Positions 7,704 to 16,150 of a DNA stretch of 64,000 nucleotides are shown piece by piece. Position 1 is the first letter of the stretch, and each line of letters starts with the position of its first letter. The notes under the pieces are model-generated. The model was not told the DNA's origin. It worked only from the letters and a program-made list of their open reading frames with translations, and did no database searches. Made by a program: the position numbers and the translations under genes. The stretch is from Curvibacter microcysteis (GTDB taxonomy: Bacteria > Pseudomonadota > Gammaproteobacteria > Burkholderiales > Burkholderiaceae_C). The stretch is from the NCBI RefSeq assembly GCF_028649435.1, contig NZ_JAQSIN010000004.1. One strand, written 5' to 3'.

Positions 7704-9353
7704 ATGAATCTGTTTGCAATGATGCGTATGTTCACCATCCGTTTCCGCATGATCGGTGCGATCGCGGTGGTGCTCAGTTTGTTGGGCTTGCTGGGGGGGG
7801 CGGGGATGCTGGGCATGTTCCGCATCCAGAGCATGAGTGAAGACTTCATGACCCACTCGTACGCCGCCATGGGCAGCCTGACCGAATTGCGCGCTGAGTT
7901 GGCCCAGGTCCGCCGCTTCGAGAAGGACATGATCATCCAGTACGAAAAGCCTGAGGCCGTGAAGCAATTGCGCGCCAAATGGCTGGAGGCGATTGGCCGC
8001 TCCGAGCAGGTGTTGAAGCGCATCGCCGCAGCGGAGGCCGTGAGCGACAAGACGGTGCTGGACACCATTGCTCAAAAACTGGGCACTTACCGGGATCAGT
8101 TTTCTTCGGTGGCCAACCAGCTCGAGAACAGTGGCTACGAATCTGCGACCACCGCCAACCGCATGAGCGGGCGCGCTGTGAGCCAGTTTGAAGAGGGCGA
8201 AAAAGCCCTCGCCATGTTGGAGAAAAGCCTGACCGACCAAGTCAACGACGCGGTGGCCGACCAGGCCCGCGTGTCCAAGCAAACCCAGTTGCTGTTTGTT
8301 GCTGCCGTGGTGATCACGGTGGTGGTGGTGGTGCCGCTGACCCTGTTGAACATGCAGTCCATTTGCCGTCCGCTCGAAGTGGCGCGCCATGCCGCGCAAG
8401 CCATTGCGGGGGGGGACCTGTCACGCCGCATCGACTACGAAGGCAAGGACGAGGTGTCGGATTTGCTGCATGCCTTGTCGGACATGCAGGCCGGACTGGG
8501 GGCCATGGTGTCGCAGGTGCGTGACGCCAGCGAAAACATCGCCACGGCCAGCCACGAAATTGCTTCGGGCAACACCGACCTGTCGGGCCGCACCGAGCAG
8601 ACCGCGTCCAATGTGCAGGTCACGGTGTCGTCCATCAATGACCTGACGGGCAATGTGCAGCAAACCGCCTCGTCGGCCCAGTTGGCCAACCAGCTCGCGG
8701 CCTCGGCCTCTGGGGCGGCCGTGCGTGGCGGCACGGTGGTGCGCCAAGCGGTGTCCAGCATGCACCAGATCTCGGCCTCGAGCCGCAAGATCAACGACAT
8801 CATCGGTTTGATCGACAGCATTGCTTTCCAGACCAACATCCTGGCCTTGAACGCAGCGGTGGAAGCCGCCCGTGCTGGCGAGCAAGGCCGTGGCTTTGCC
8901 GTGGTGGCCAGCGAGGTGCGTGGCCTGGCCCAGCGTTCTGCCCAGGCGGCCAGCGAAATCAAGGGCCTGATCCAGAACAGCGTCACGGCCGTGGACGGCG
9001 GTGTGAAGCTGGTGGAGGACGCAGGCTCGGCCATGGACGAGATCGTGGGCGGCGTGCAACGCGTGACCGACATCATTGGCGAGATCACCGCGGCGGCCTC
9101 AGAGCAGTCCAACGGCATTGGCAATGTGAATCAATCAGTCGCCCAGATCGACCAGATGACCCAACAAAATGCGGCCCTGGTGGAACAGTCCGCCGCCGCG
9201 GCCGAGTCCCTGCGTGAACAGGCCGACCGCCTGGCCAGCGTGGTGCGTCAGTTCCGCCTGAGCGAGCGCCACAGCGCGGACCATGCCACGGCCACCGCCA
9301 CCGCCTATTTGGGCCGTGGCAGCCGCGCGCCTTCGGGGCTGTTGGGCATGTGA
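7704..9353 (+). CDS. Methyl-accepting chemotaxis protein
   Basis: A 549-residue transmembrane chemoreceptor. An N-terminal membrane helix (about 12-32) is followed by a short helical periplasmic domain of the four-helix-bundle size, a second helix (about 195-217, rich in Val), a HAMP linker, and a cytoplasmic signalling domain with the hairpin tip EAARAGEQGRGFAVVASEVR that contacts CheA and CheW. There is no NWETF-type CheR tether at the C-terminus. GGAG precedes the ATG. No che genes adjoin it, so it probably works with a chemotaxis system encoded elsewhere. The ligand is unknown. Confidence 0.93.
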   Translation: MNLFAMMRMFTIRFRMIGAIAVVLSLLGLLGGAGMLGMFRIQSMSEDFMTHSYAAMGSLTELRAELAQVRRFEKDMIIQYEKPEAVKQLRAKWLEAIGRSEQVLKRIAAAEAVSDKTVLDTIAQKLGTYRDQFSSVANQLENSGYESATTANRMSGRAVSQFEEGEKALAMLEKSLTDQVNDAVADQARVSKQTQLLFVAAVVITVVVVVPLTLLNMQSICRPLEVARHAAQAIAGGDLSRRIDYEGKDEVSDLLHALSDMQAGLGAMVSQVRDASENIATASHEIASGNTDLSGRTEQTASNVQVTVSSINDLTGNVQQTASSAQLANQLAASASGAAVRGGTVVRQAVSSMHQISASSRKINDIIGLIDSIAFQTNILALNAAVEAARAGEQGRGFAVVASEVRGLAQRSAQAASEIKGLIQNSVTAVDGGVKLVEDAGSAMDEIVGGVQRVTDIIGEITAAASEQSNGIGNVNQSVAQIDQMTQQNAALVEQSAAAAESLREQADRLASVVRQFRLSERHSADHATATATAYLGRGSRAPSGLLGM

Positions 9354-9399
9354 GCGTTGTGTGTCCCCGGGCTGGCGCCTGGGGCCCTCGGGAAACTTG

Positions 9400-9432
9400 A
9401 AAAAGCCGCTCTGCCCAGAGCGGCTTTTTTTT
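9400..9432. terminator. Bidirectional terminator between chemoreceptor and ketosynthase genes
   Basis: AAAAAGCCGCTCTG (9400-9413) pairs with CAGAGCGGCTTTTT (9416-9429), giving a 14-bp complementary hairpin with T-runs on both sides. It serves two convergent genes; the ketosynthase stop codon abuts it. Confidence 0.88.
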
Positions 9433-10673
9433 CAAGCGAGGCTGGCAATCAACACAGCGTTGGTGCCGCCAAAGGCGAATGAGTTCGACATCACATGGCG
9501 CAGGCCGGACACCGAGCGTGCCTCGCCCTGGATCAGGTCCAGCGCAAAGCCGGCCCCCGGGGTCAACAGGTGGGCGGTTGGCGGCAGCAGGCCACTGTCC
9601 AAGGCCTGCAGGGCCACCACCAGTTCCACTGCGCCGCCCGCCCCCAGCAAGTGGCCGTGGATGGCTTTGGTGGAGCTGACAGGCACGCCTTGTGGGCCAA
9701 ACACGGCGGCCACCGAGTCAGCCTCGGCCTGGTCGCCAGCCACGGTGGCGGTACCGTGCGCGTTCAGGTAGCCAACGTCGCTGGCTTGCAGGCCGGCGTC
9801 ACGCAGGGCTGCACGCATGGCCCGGGCCTGACCTTCGGCATCGGGTTGGCTGATGTGCCGGCTGTCACAGTTGGTGGCGTAGCCCGTGAGCTGCAATCGG
9901 TGCTGTGTGCCCCGTGCCTGGGCATGGGCTTGGGACTCCAGCACCAGGGCCGCTGCGCCTTCGCCCATGGCAAAGCCTTGGCGGTCCGCCGAAAAGGGTC
10001 GGCAGGCCGAGCCGGCGCCAACACCTTCGGGGCCGGTCGGTGCCAGCACGCGCATGGCCTGCCAACTGGCCAGCACACCGGGGCTGAGCATGGATTCATG
10101 ACCCCCGACCACGGCCACGTCCAGCCAGCCGCCGCGCAGGGCACGCATGGCTTCGCCGATGGCCACCGCCGAGGACGCGCAGGCGCAGGCATAGGTCAGG
10201 GTGGCGCCTTGGATGCCCAGTTGCAGGCTGATCTCAGCCACCGCCGCATTCGGCATGGTGCTCAGCACCGTGGTGGGGCGGATGCGTTTTTGCTGGCCGT
10301 ACAGGGTTTGGCACGTGCTGTCGAAGCTGTGTGCGCCGGCCATGCCACTGCCCCAGAACAGGCCCACACGTTCGGCGTCCAGCGCTTGGCGGTCCAGGCC
10401 ACTGGCGGCAAAGGCCTGGGCCGTGACCGCCAGCGCCATGGCCGTGCCCCGGTCGGCTGGAATGCGCGATGGGGTGCGGACCAGGCTGTCGTTGAAATCG
10501 CAGCGCGCCAGCGGCAGCCAGGCCGGGTCGATGCCGGGCAGGTCCAGCGGCCAGGCGGTGACGGCAGAACGGGCCTGGCGCACGGCCTGGCCCAGCGCGT
10601 CCAGCGTCTGACCCAAGGGGGTCAGCAGGCCGATGCCGGCCACGCCCACAGGGTCGAAGGAGGGCTTGTTCAC
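9432..10673 (-). CDS. FabF-like beta-ketoacyl-ACP synthase
   Basis: A 413-residue condensing enzyme of the KAS I/II fold, which joins an acyl group to malonyl-ACP with loss of CO2. The catalytic set is intact: Cys165 in YACACASS, His306 in NAHGTAT, Lys336 in SSTKAIHG and His341 in GHLLGAGG. It is the last gene of a run that begins with czcC. Its ATG overlaps the stop of the adjacent acyl carrier protein gene by 4 nt, so the two are surely made together. The lack of a reductase, dehydratase or malonyl transferase nearby argues against ordinary fatty acid synthesis; the product is unknown. Confidence 0.9.
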   Translation of the reverse strand: MNKPSFDPVGVAGIGLLTPLGQTLDALGQAVRQARSAVTAWPLDLPGIDPAWLPLARCDFNDSLVRTPSRIPADRGTAMALAVTAQAFAASGLDRQALDAERVGLFWGSGMAGAHSFDSTCQTLYGQQKRIRPTTVLSTMPNAAVAEISLQLGIQGATLTYACACASSAVAIGEAMRALRGGWLDVAVVGGHESMLSPGVLASWQAMRVLAPTGPEGVGAGSACRPFSADRQGFAMGEGAAALVLESQAHAQARGTQHRLQLTGYATNCDSRHISQPDAEGQARAMRAALRDAGLQASDVGYLNAHGTATVAGDQAEADSVAAVFGPQGVPVSSTKAIHGHLLGAGGAVELVVALQALDSGLLPPTAHLLTPGAGFALDLIQGEARSVSGLRHVMSNSFAFGGTNAVLIASLA

Positions 10674-10933
10674 GGCTGAGTGGCCTGACTGGCCAGGTGC
10701 TCGCGGATCACCTCGGCGAGGTGGCTCAAGGTGATGCCGCCTTGGCGGGGGTCCAGGCGCTCTTCGGGGATGCGCAGGTTGAACGCATCTTCGATGGCGA
10801 AGACGAATTCCATCAGGGTCAGGGAATCCAGGCCCAGGTCTTCCAGGGCGGCGTCGGGTCGGATCAGTGCCGCATCCAGGTGAAACTTGTCGACGAGGAT
10901 CTGGGCAATGGTCTGGTCAATATCGGGGGTCAT
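10670..10933 (-). CDS. Acyl carrier protein
   Basis: An 87-residue acyl carrier protein with the phosphopantetheine attachment site LGLDSLTLMEF (Ser37). It is acidic and helical and of normal ACP length. It is distinct from a housekeeping AcpP: it lacks the fabD/fabG/fabF context and pairs with the FabF-like gene downstream by a 4-nt overlap. The esterase gene ends 28 nt upstream. It probably holds the substrate for that ketosynthase. Confidence 0.92.
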   Translation of the reverse strand: MTPDIDQTIAQILVDKFHLDAALIRPDAALEDLGLDSLTLMEFVFAIEDAFNLRIPEERLDPRQGGITLSHLAEVIREHLASQATQP

Positions 10934-10961
10934 GGGCGGGCCAAAAGGGCCAAGGGTGGCG

Positions 10962-11813
10962 TCACCCAGCTGGCAAGAGAGAACGAACGAAATCCACGGT
11001 TTCCTTCACCACCAACTGACGGTCGTTGTCGATGCTGATCATGTGGTAGCTGTTGCGAACTGTAACTGTTTTGAGACAAATGGACGCAGATGACAAACCT
11101 CGCGCCAGCAGCCCCAGGTTTTTGAGGCTGGCCACTTCGTCCTCTTCCGCGTGCAAGGCCAACACCTGAGGGCAGCGCACTTGAGCGAGGCGCTGACGCA
11201 CATGGCGGATCAACCGGTCGTGTTCACGCAGGTAGCCCACGTCCAGCGTGGCGCTGCCGGCGCGTGAGACTTGCCGGCTTTGCAGCTCGCGCTCGATCCA
11301 GGCGCGGATGCGCTCGTTCTTCACGCCATAGGGCGCTTGTTCGCGGTATCGCCACCAACGTCCGATGGGCGTGTACAGCGCCAGCGGCAGTAAAAAATGC
11401 CAGGGCGGAATGGCCCAGCCGTCGTAGCGCAAGGTGGTGGACATCAGCACCAGGCCATCGACCGGGTGGGCGGGGTCCAAGGCCGAGGCCAGGGCCAAAC
11501 CCGAACCCGCGGAGATGCCCACCAGCACCACGCGTGGGTGCCGGCGCCGCAAATCGGCGATGCATCGGTGCACCGCCGCCACCCAGTCCTCAAAAGGACG
11601 GGCGGCGGCGTGGGGCTGGTCTGCCGCAAAGGAATAGCCCTCGATGCGCAGCGGTACCACTTCACACCCCAGCTGGCGCAGCGGGCCGTTGACGCTCAGC
11701 AACTCATCCGGGGTGCTGCACAGACCATGCAACAAGACCACCGCCATCGGTTTTCCCTGTGGCGTGGCCGTGTCGCTGGGGCGCCAGGTCGGCGCCTCAT
11801 GCAAAGAAACCAT
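10962..11813 (-). CDS. Alpha/beta hydrolase (carboxylesterase/lysophospholipase type)
   Basis: A 283-residue serine hydrolase. The nucleophile elbow is GISAGSG (Ser101), an oxyanion strand LLHGLCSTPDE lies near residue 28, a candidate acid is in LHAEEDEVAS, and the His is in NSYHMISIDNDR, a context like that of bacterial Est30-type carboxylesterases. The ATG shares one base with the TGA of czcA (TGATG), which indicates translational coupling to the metal pump. A later ATG at residue 23 would remove only the leader before the first strand. With the following ACP and ketosynthase it might release or transfer an acyl chain; this is inference. Confidence 0.85.
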   Translation of the reverse strand: MVSLHEAPTWRPSDTATPQGKPMAVVLLHGLCSTPDELLSVNGPLRQLGCEVVPLRIEGYSFAADQPHAAARPFEDWVAAVHRCIADLRRRHPRVVLVGISAGSGLALASALDPAHPVDGLVLMSTTLRYDGWAIPPWHFLLPLALYTPIGRWWRYREQAPYGVKNERIRAWIERELQSRQVSRAGSATLDVGYLREHDRLIRHVRQRLAQVRCPQVLALHAEEDEVASLKNLGLLARGLSSASICLKTVTVRNSYHMISIDNDRQLVVKETVDFVRSLLPAG

Positions 11814-14800
11814 CAGTTCTTGGACTCGTTGAGCTTGGAGCGCGAGAACCAGGACACGTACAGGGACGGCAGCACCACCAGGGTCAGCAGCGTGGCCGTG
11901 ACCAGGCCACCGATCACCACGATGGCCAGCGGGCGCTGGGTCTCGGAGCCGATCTCGCGCGACAGCGCCATGGGCAGCAGGCCCAGGGCGGCCAGCATGG
12001 CCGTCATCAGCACGGTGCGCAGGCGCTGCATGGAGCCCAGGCGGGCTGCTTCATACACCGTGTGACCGGCTTTGCGCAGCTGCTGGAACACCGACAGCAT
12101 CACCACCCCGTTGAGCACGGCCTGGCCGCTGAGCGCGATGAAGCCGATGGCCGCCGACACCGACAGCGGAATGGCGAACAGCCACAGCGCCACAAAGCCG
12201 CCGACCAGGGCCAAGGGCACGTTGAGCAGGATCAGCGAGGCCATCTTGAAGGACTTGAAGGCGTCGAACAGCAGCACAAAGATCAGCAGCAGCGAGATCG
12301 GCACCACCACGGACAGGCGCTTCATGGCGCGTTCCTGGTTCTCGAACTCGCCCGACCAGTTCACCACATAGCCGTCGGGGATCTTCACGTTGTTTTTCAC
12401 GCGGGCCTTCATGTCGGCCACCACCGAACCCATGTCGCGGTCCTTGATGAAGATGCCGATGGCCGTGGTGCGCCGACCCGCCTCGCGGGCGATGTTCATG
12501 GCGCCGCTGGTTTCGGTGATGTGGGTCACTGCACCCAGTTGCACATAACCACCGTCCGGGGTGGAGATGGGCGTGCGCTCCAGGTTGGCAATCAGGCGTT
12601 CTTCGGGCGGCAGGCGCACCGCGACGGCGAACTTGCGCTCGCCTTCCCACAGGCTGGTGGCGGCCTTGCCGGCCAGGGCGGCTTCGATCACGTCCTGGAT
12701 GTCGCTCACGTTGAGGCCGTAGCGCGCGGCGCGGTCGCGGTCGATGTCGATCAGCAACTGCGGCACCTGGCCGTCGCGGTCGATTTCAGCGCGCGACACC
12801 CCTTGCACCTGCTTGACCTCGCGGGCGATGGCTTCGGTGATCTGCTTCATTTCGGCCAGGTCGTCGCCCGCCAGCTTGATCACGATCTGCCCCTTGATCT
12901 GCGAGATCGACTCCAGCACGTTGTCGCGGATGGGCTGCGAAAAGGCCGGGTCGATGCTGGGGATGGCTGACAGGGCGCGGTCCATCTCGTCGACGATCTT
13001 GTCGCGCGTCATGCCAGGGCGCCATTCGTGCTCGGGCTTCACGTCGACAAAGATCTCAGCCATGCTGATGGTCTTGGGGTCGGTGCCGTCTTCGGGCTGG
13101 CCGGCCTTGGACACGGTGGTGCGCACCTCGGGCACCGACAGCAAGGCCTTGCGCGCCATGCGCAGGATGCGGGCCGCTTCGTCGGTGGACACATTGGGCG
13201 AGAGCGCGAAGTTGACCCAGGTCGTGCCTTCATTCAACTCCGGCAAAAACTCCGAGCCCAGGCGCGAGGCCACCACGCCCGACAGGGCGAAGGCGGCCAC
13301 GGCGATGGCGGCCACCTTGCGGCGGTGGTTCAGGGCCCAGGTCAGCACGGGTTCATACACCTGCTTGGCGCTGCGCACCACGCGGTTGTCGTCGTGCGGC
13401 AGCTTGCGGCGCAGCATCCAGTAGGCCAGCAGCGGCACCAGGGTCAGCGAGAAGATCAGCGAACCCACCAGCGCGGTCGTCACCGACAGGGCCATGGGCT
13501 GGAAGATGCGGCCTTCGTGGCGTTGCAGCGCAAAGATGGGGATGTGCGCGGCAATGATGATCAGCATCGAGAACAGGGTCGGGCGGCCCACTTCATTGGC
13601 CGCATCGATGATGGTCTGCTTGCGCTCGGCCTCGGGCATGTCCTCGCGGTTCTCGGACAGGCGGTGCAGGATGTTCTCGATCACGATCACCGCGCCGTCC
13701 ACGATGATGCCGAAGTCCATCGCGCCCAGGCTCAGCAGGTTGGCCGGCACGCCCATGATCTTCAGGCCCATGAAGGTGGCCAGCAAGGCCAGCGGAATCA
13801 CCACCACCACGGCCAGGCTGGCGCGCAGGTTGGACAGGAAGATGTAGAGCACCAGCGACACCAGCAGGGCGCCTTCGACCAGGTTGCGGAACACCGTGGT
13901 GAGGGTCTTGTCCATCAGCCAGGTGCGGTCGTAGAAGGGCTCGATCTTCACGCCTGCGGGCAGGATGTGGTCGTTGAGTTCAGCGATCTTGTCCTTCACG
14001 CCCTTGAGCACGACGCTGGGGTTCTCGCCTTTGCGCATGATCACGATGCCGGTGACGATGTCGTCGTCCTCGTCCTGGCCCACCACGCCCAGGCGCGGCA
14101 CAGCGCCGATCTTGATTTGGGCGATGTCACGGATCAGGATGGGCGTGCCATTGCGCGCCGCCACCACGATGCGGCCAATGTCCTCCGGCGACTTGAGCAA
14201 GCCCAGGCCGCGGATGGTGTACTGCTGTGCGCCTTGGGCCACATAGCTGCCGCCGGCGTTGGAGTTGCCTCGGCCCAGGGCGTCGAGCAGGTTCTGGAAG
14301 TTGAGCTTGTAGGCGCGCAGCTTGTCCAGGTCGGGCTGGACTTCGTACTGCTTGATGGCGCCGCCCATGGCCACCACATCGGCCACGCCAGGCACTTGGC
14401 GCAGGCCACGTTCGACCACCCAGTCTTCCAGCGAGCGCAGCTCGGTGGTGTTCTTGCCGTCGCCACGCAGGCGGTAGCGCATGATTTCGCCGACCGGTGT
14501 GGCGTTGGGGGCGATCTCGGCCTCCACGCCGGCGGGCAGGTCCACGCCGCGCAGGCGCTCGCTGACTTGCTGGCGCACCAGGTTGACGTCGGCTTTGTCG
14601 TCGTAGGTGACGACCATGAAGCTCAGGCCGAACTGGGTGTGCGAAAACACCCGGATCGAATTGGGCAGGCCCGACAAGGCCACTTCGATGGGCAGGGTGA
14701 CCTGCTTTTCAACTTCTTCGGCCGCCCGCCCGGGGTACAGGGTGATGACGGTGACCTGGGTGTCGGTGACGTCGGGAAAGGCTTCGACCGACAGGTTCTT

Positions 14801-14890
14801 GAAGGCAAACACCCCGGCCATGGCAAACAGCAGGGTGCCCAGCACGATGAACAGGGGCTGGTGCAGCGCGTATTGAATCAGGCGTTTCAT
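11813..14890 (-). CDS. czcA: CzcA-family heavy-metal efflux RND pump (system 1)
   Basis: A 1025-residue inner-membrane proton/metal antiporter of the HME-RND family. The membrane helix 4 motif is DFGIIVDGAVIVIEN (Asp392, Asp398, Glu405), the acidic set needed for proton coupling in CzcA and typical of pumps for divalent cations such as Zn, Co and Cd. Periplasmic porter regions are complete and the length is normal. Its ATG overlaps the adaptor gene stop by 4 nt; its own stop overlaps the esterase start. Together with the adaptor and outer-membrane factor it should span the envelope. Exact metal specificity is not proven by sequence. Confidence 0.93.
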   Translation of the reverse strand: MKRLIQYALHQPLFIVLGTLLFAMAGVFAFKNLSVEAFPDVTDTQVTVITLYPGRAAEEVEKQVTLPIEVALSGLPNSIRVFSHTQFGLSFMVVTYDDKADVNLVRQQVSERLRGVDLPAGVEAEIAPNATPVGEIMRYRLRGDGKNTTELRSLEDWVVERGLRQVPGVADVVAMGGAIKQYEVQPDLDKLRAYKLNFQNLLDALGRGNSNAGGSYVAQGAQQYTIRGLGLLKSPEDIGRIVVAARNGTPILIRDIAQIKIGAVPRLGVVGQDEDDDIVTGIVIMRKGENPSVVLKGVKDKIAELNDHILPAGVKIEPFYDRTWLMDKTLTTVFRNLVEGALLVSLVLYIFLSNLRASLAVVVVIPLALLATFMGLKIMGVPANLLSLGAMDFGIIVDGAVIVIENILHRLSENREDMPEAERKQTIIDAANEVGRPTLFSMLIIIAAHIPIFALQRHEGRIFQPMALSVTTALVGSLIFSLTLVPLLAYWMLRRKLPHDDNRVVRSAKQVYEPVLTWALNHRRKVAAIAVAAFALSGVVASRLGSEFLPELNEGTTWVNFALSPNVSTDEAARILRMARKALLSVPEVRTTVSKAGQPEDGTDPKTISMAEIFVDVKPEHEWRPGMTRDKIVDEMDRALSAIPSIDPAFSQPIRDNVLESISQIKGQIVIKLAGDDLAEMKQITEAIAREVKQVQGVSRAEIDRDGQVPQLLIDIDRDRAARYGLNVSDIQDVIEAALAGKAATSLWEGERKFAVAVRLPPEERLIANLERTPISTPDGGYVQLGAVTHITETSGAMNIAREAGRRTTAIGIFIKDRDMGSVVADMKARVKNNVKIPDGYVVNWSGEFENQERAMKRLSVVVPISLLLIFVLLFDAFKSFKMASLILLNVPLALVGGFVALWLFAIPLSVSAAIGFIALSGQAVLNGVVMLSVFQQLRKAGHTVYEAARLGSMQRLRTVLMTAMLAALGLLPMALSREIGSETQRPLAIVVIGGLVTATLLTLVVLPSLYVSWFSRSKLNESKN

Positions 14891-16110
14891 GGGGCGTCCG
14901 CCTTCTTGTTGCCGGCCTTGTTGGCTGCGTCGCTGGCACGGCCCATGGAGTCTTCCTGGGCCACGTGGAACTGGCGGGCCAGCAGCAGGGCGTTTTCAGC
15001 CACCACCTGCTCGCCAGCTTGCAGGCCCTGGCTGATCACCACCTCTTTGGGGCCTTGGTAGGCCAGGGTGATGTCGCGCGGCTCGAACACGCCAGGTTGG
15101 GTTTGCACAAACACCGCGTGGCGGGTACCGCGCAGGGTGACGGCGGTGGCGGGCACCACCACACCCTTGGGGAAGCTTTGGCGGATGCGGGCCGTGGCCA
15201 GCATCTCGGCCTTCAGGCGGCGGTCGCTGTTGTTGACCAGGCCGCGCACCTTGATGGTCCGGGTGGCCGGGTCGATGAAATCGGACGCGGCCAGCACCTT
15301 GCCGGTGAACACCACGCCCGGGTAGGCCGCGACCTCCAGTTCGAAGGGGGCCCCCGTGCGCAGCAAGCCGGTGTCGATTTCACGCGCATCGATCTGCACC
15401 CACAGCGAGCTGGGGTCGCTGAGCACGAACAGCGGCGGCACGCCGGGGCCGGATTGGTCTGGGCGCAGTTCCTGGCCGGGGTTCAGGTTGCGTTCCACCA
15501 CCACGCCTTGGATGCCACTGCTCAGGGCCAGCTGCTGGTTGACTTGGCCCGCCCCGCCGTACAGGGCGGTGCGGGCCTGGGCACGCGCCACCTCGGCTTG
15601 TGCGCGGGCGGCGTCGGCTTCGGATTGCTCCAGGTCTTTGCGGGCAATGATGCCGGCCCCAAACAGCTCGCGTTGGCGCTGCACGGCTTGCTGCATCAGG
15701 CGGGCGTCGACCTGGGCGCGGGCCGTGTCGGCCTGGGCCTGACCAAAGTCGGGCGAGGCCAGGCGCGCCAGCGGCGTGCCCACTTTGACGGGCTGACCGA
15801 CGTCGGCGCTGATGGCGGTGACGCGGCCGGCAAAAGCCGGGTAGATGCGCTGGGTGCGTTCTTCGTTCCAGACCAGGCGCGAGGGCAGCTCGATGGGGAT
15901 GTCACGCGCGGGCTGGGCCGCCTGCGTCACCAGCAGCGCCAGTTGCGGGTGGCCGCTGGGAAAGCGCAGTTGCTGGCCTTGCACGATGGGTTGCGCGGCT
16001 TGCGGCGCAGCGATGGGGGCTTGGCTTTCGCCACACCCCGCCAGCACCAGCACCGTGAGGGCGCACAGGCTGATTTGGGCGGAGCGTTGGAGTGTGAACA
16101 GGGAGCGCAT
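14887..16110 (-). CDS. czcB: CzcB-like RND periplasmic adaptor, lipoprotein (system 1)
   Basis: A 407-residue membrane-fusion protein linking the RND pump to the outer-membrane factor. The signal ends in a lipobox LAGC (Cys26), so it is probably anchored by lipid. It shows a barrel-sandwich strand (RIYPAFAGRVTAI), an alpha-helical hairpin rich in Ala/Gln (residues about 115-185), and the returning lipoyl half. The start at ATG 16110 gives a compact signal peptide; an ATG at 16137 would add nine residues. It ends 40 nt before it meets czcC upstream and overlaps czcA by 4 nt. Confidence 0.9.
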   Translation of the reverse strand: MRSLFTLQRSAQISLCALTVLVLAGCGESQAPIAAPQAAQPIVQGQQLRFPSGHPQLALLVTQAAQPARDIPIELPSRLVWNEERTQRIYPAFAGRVTAISADVGQPVKVGTPLARLASPDFGQAQADTARAQVDARLMQQAVQRQRELFGAGIIARKDLEQSEADAARAQAEVARAQARTALYGGAGQVNQQLALSSGIQGVVVERNLNPGQELRPDQSGPGVPPLFVLSDPSSLWVQIDAREIDTGLLRTGAPFELEVAAYPGVVFTGKVLAASDFIDPATRTIKVRGLVNNSDRRLKAEMLATARIRQSFPKGVVVPATAVTLRGTRHAVFVQTQPGVFEPRDITLAYQGPKEVVISQGLQAGEQVVAENALLLARQFHVAQEDSMGRASDAANKAGNKKADAP

Positions 16111-16150
16111 GGAAAGGTCCGGGGTAAGTGAACGCATCAACGGAGGCGGA

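Noticed and set aside
9432..11813. Aryl-polyene or fatty-acid biosynthesis cluster
   Set aside because: Only one ketosynthase, one ACP and one hydrolase are present; there is no ketoreductase, dehydratase, second ketosynthase or acyltransferase.
13028..15061. Long plus-strand open frame (677 codons) opposite czcA
   Set aside because: It is a high-GC shadow frame. Its His/Gln/Gly-rich composition is artificial, while the minus strand encodes a complete RND pump. Similar shadows at 22063-24063, 20466-22118 and 5510-8068 were dismissed for the same reason.
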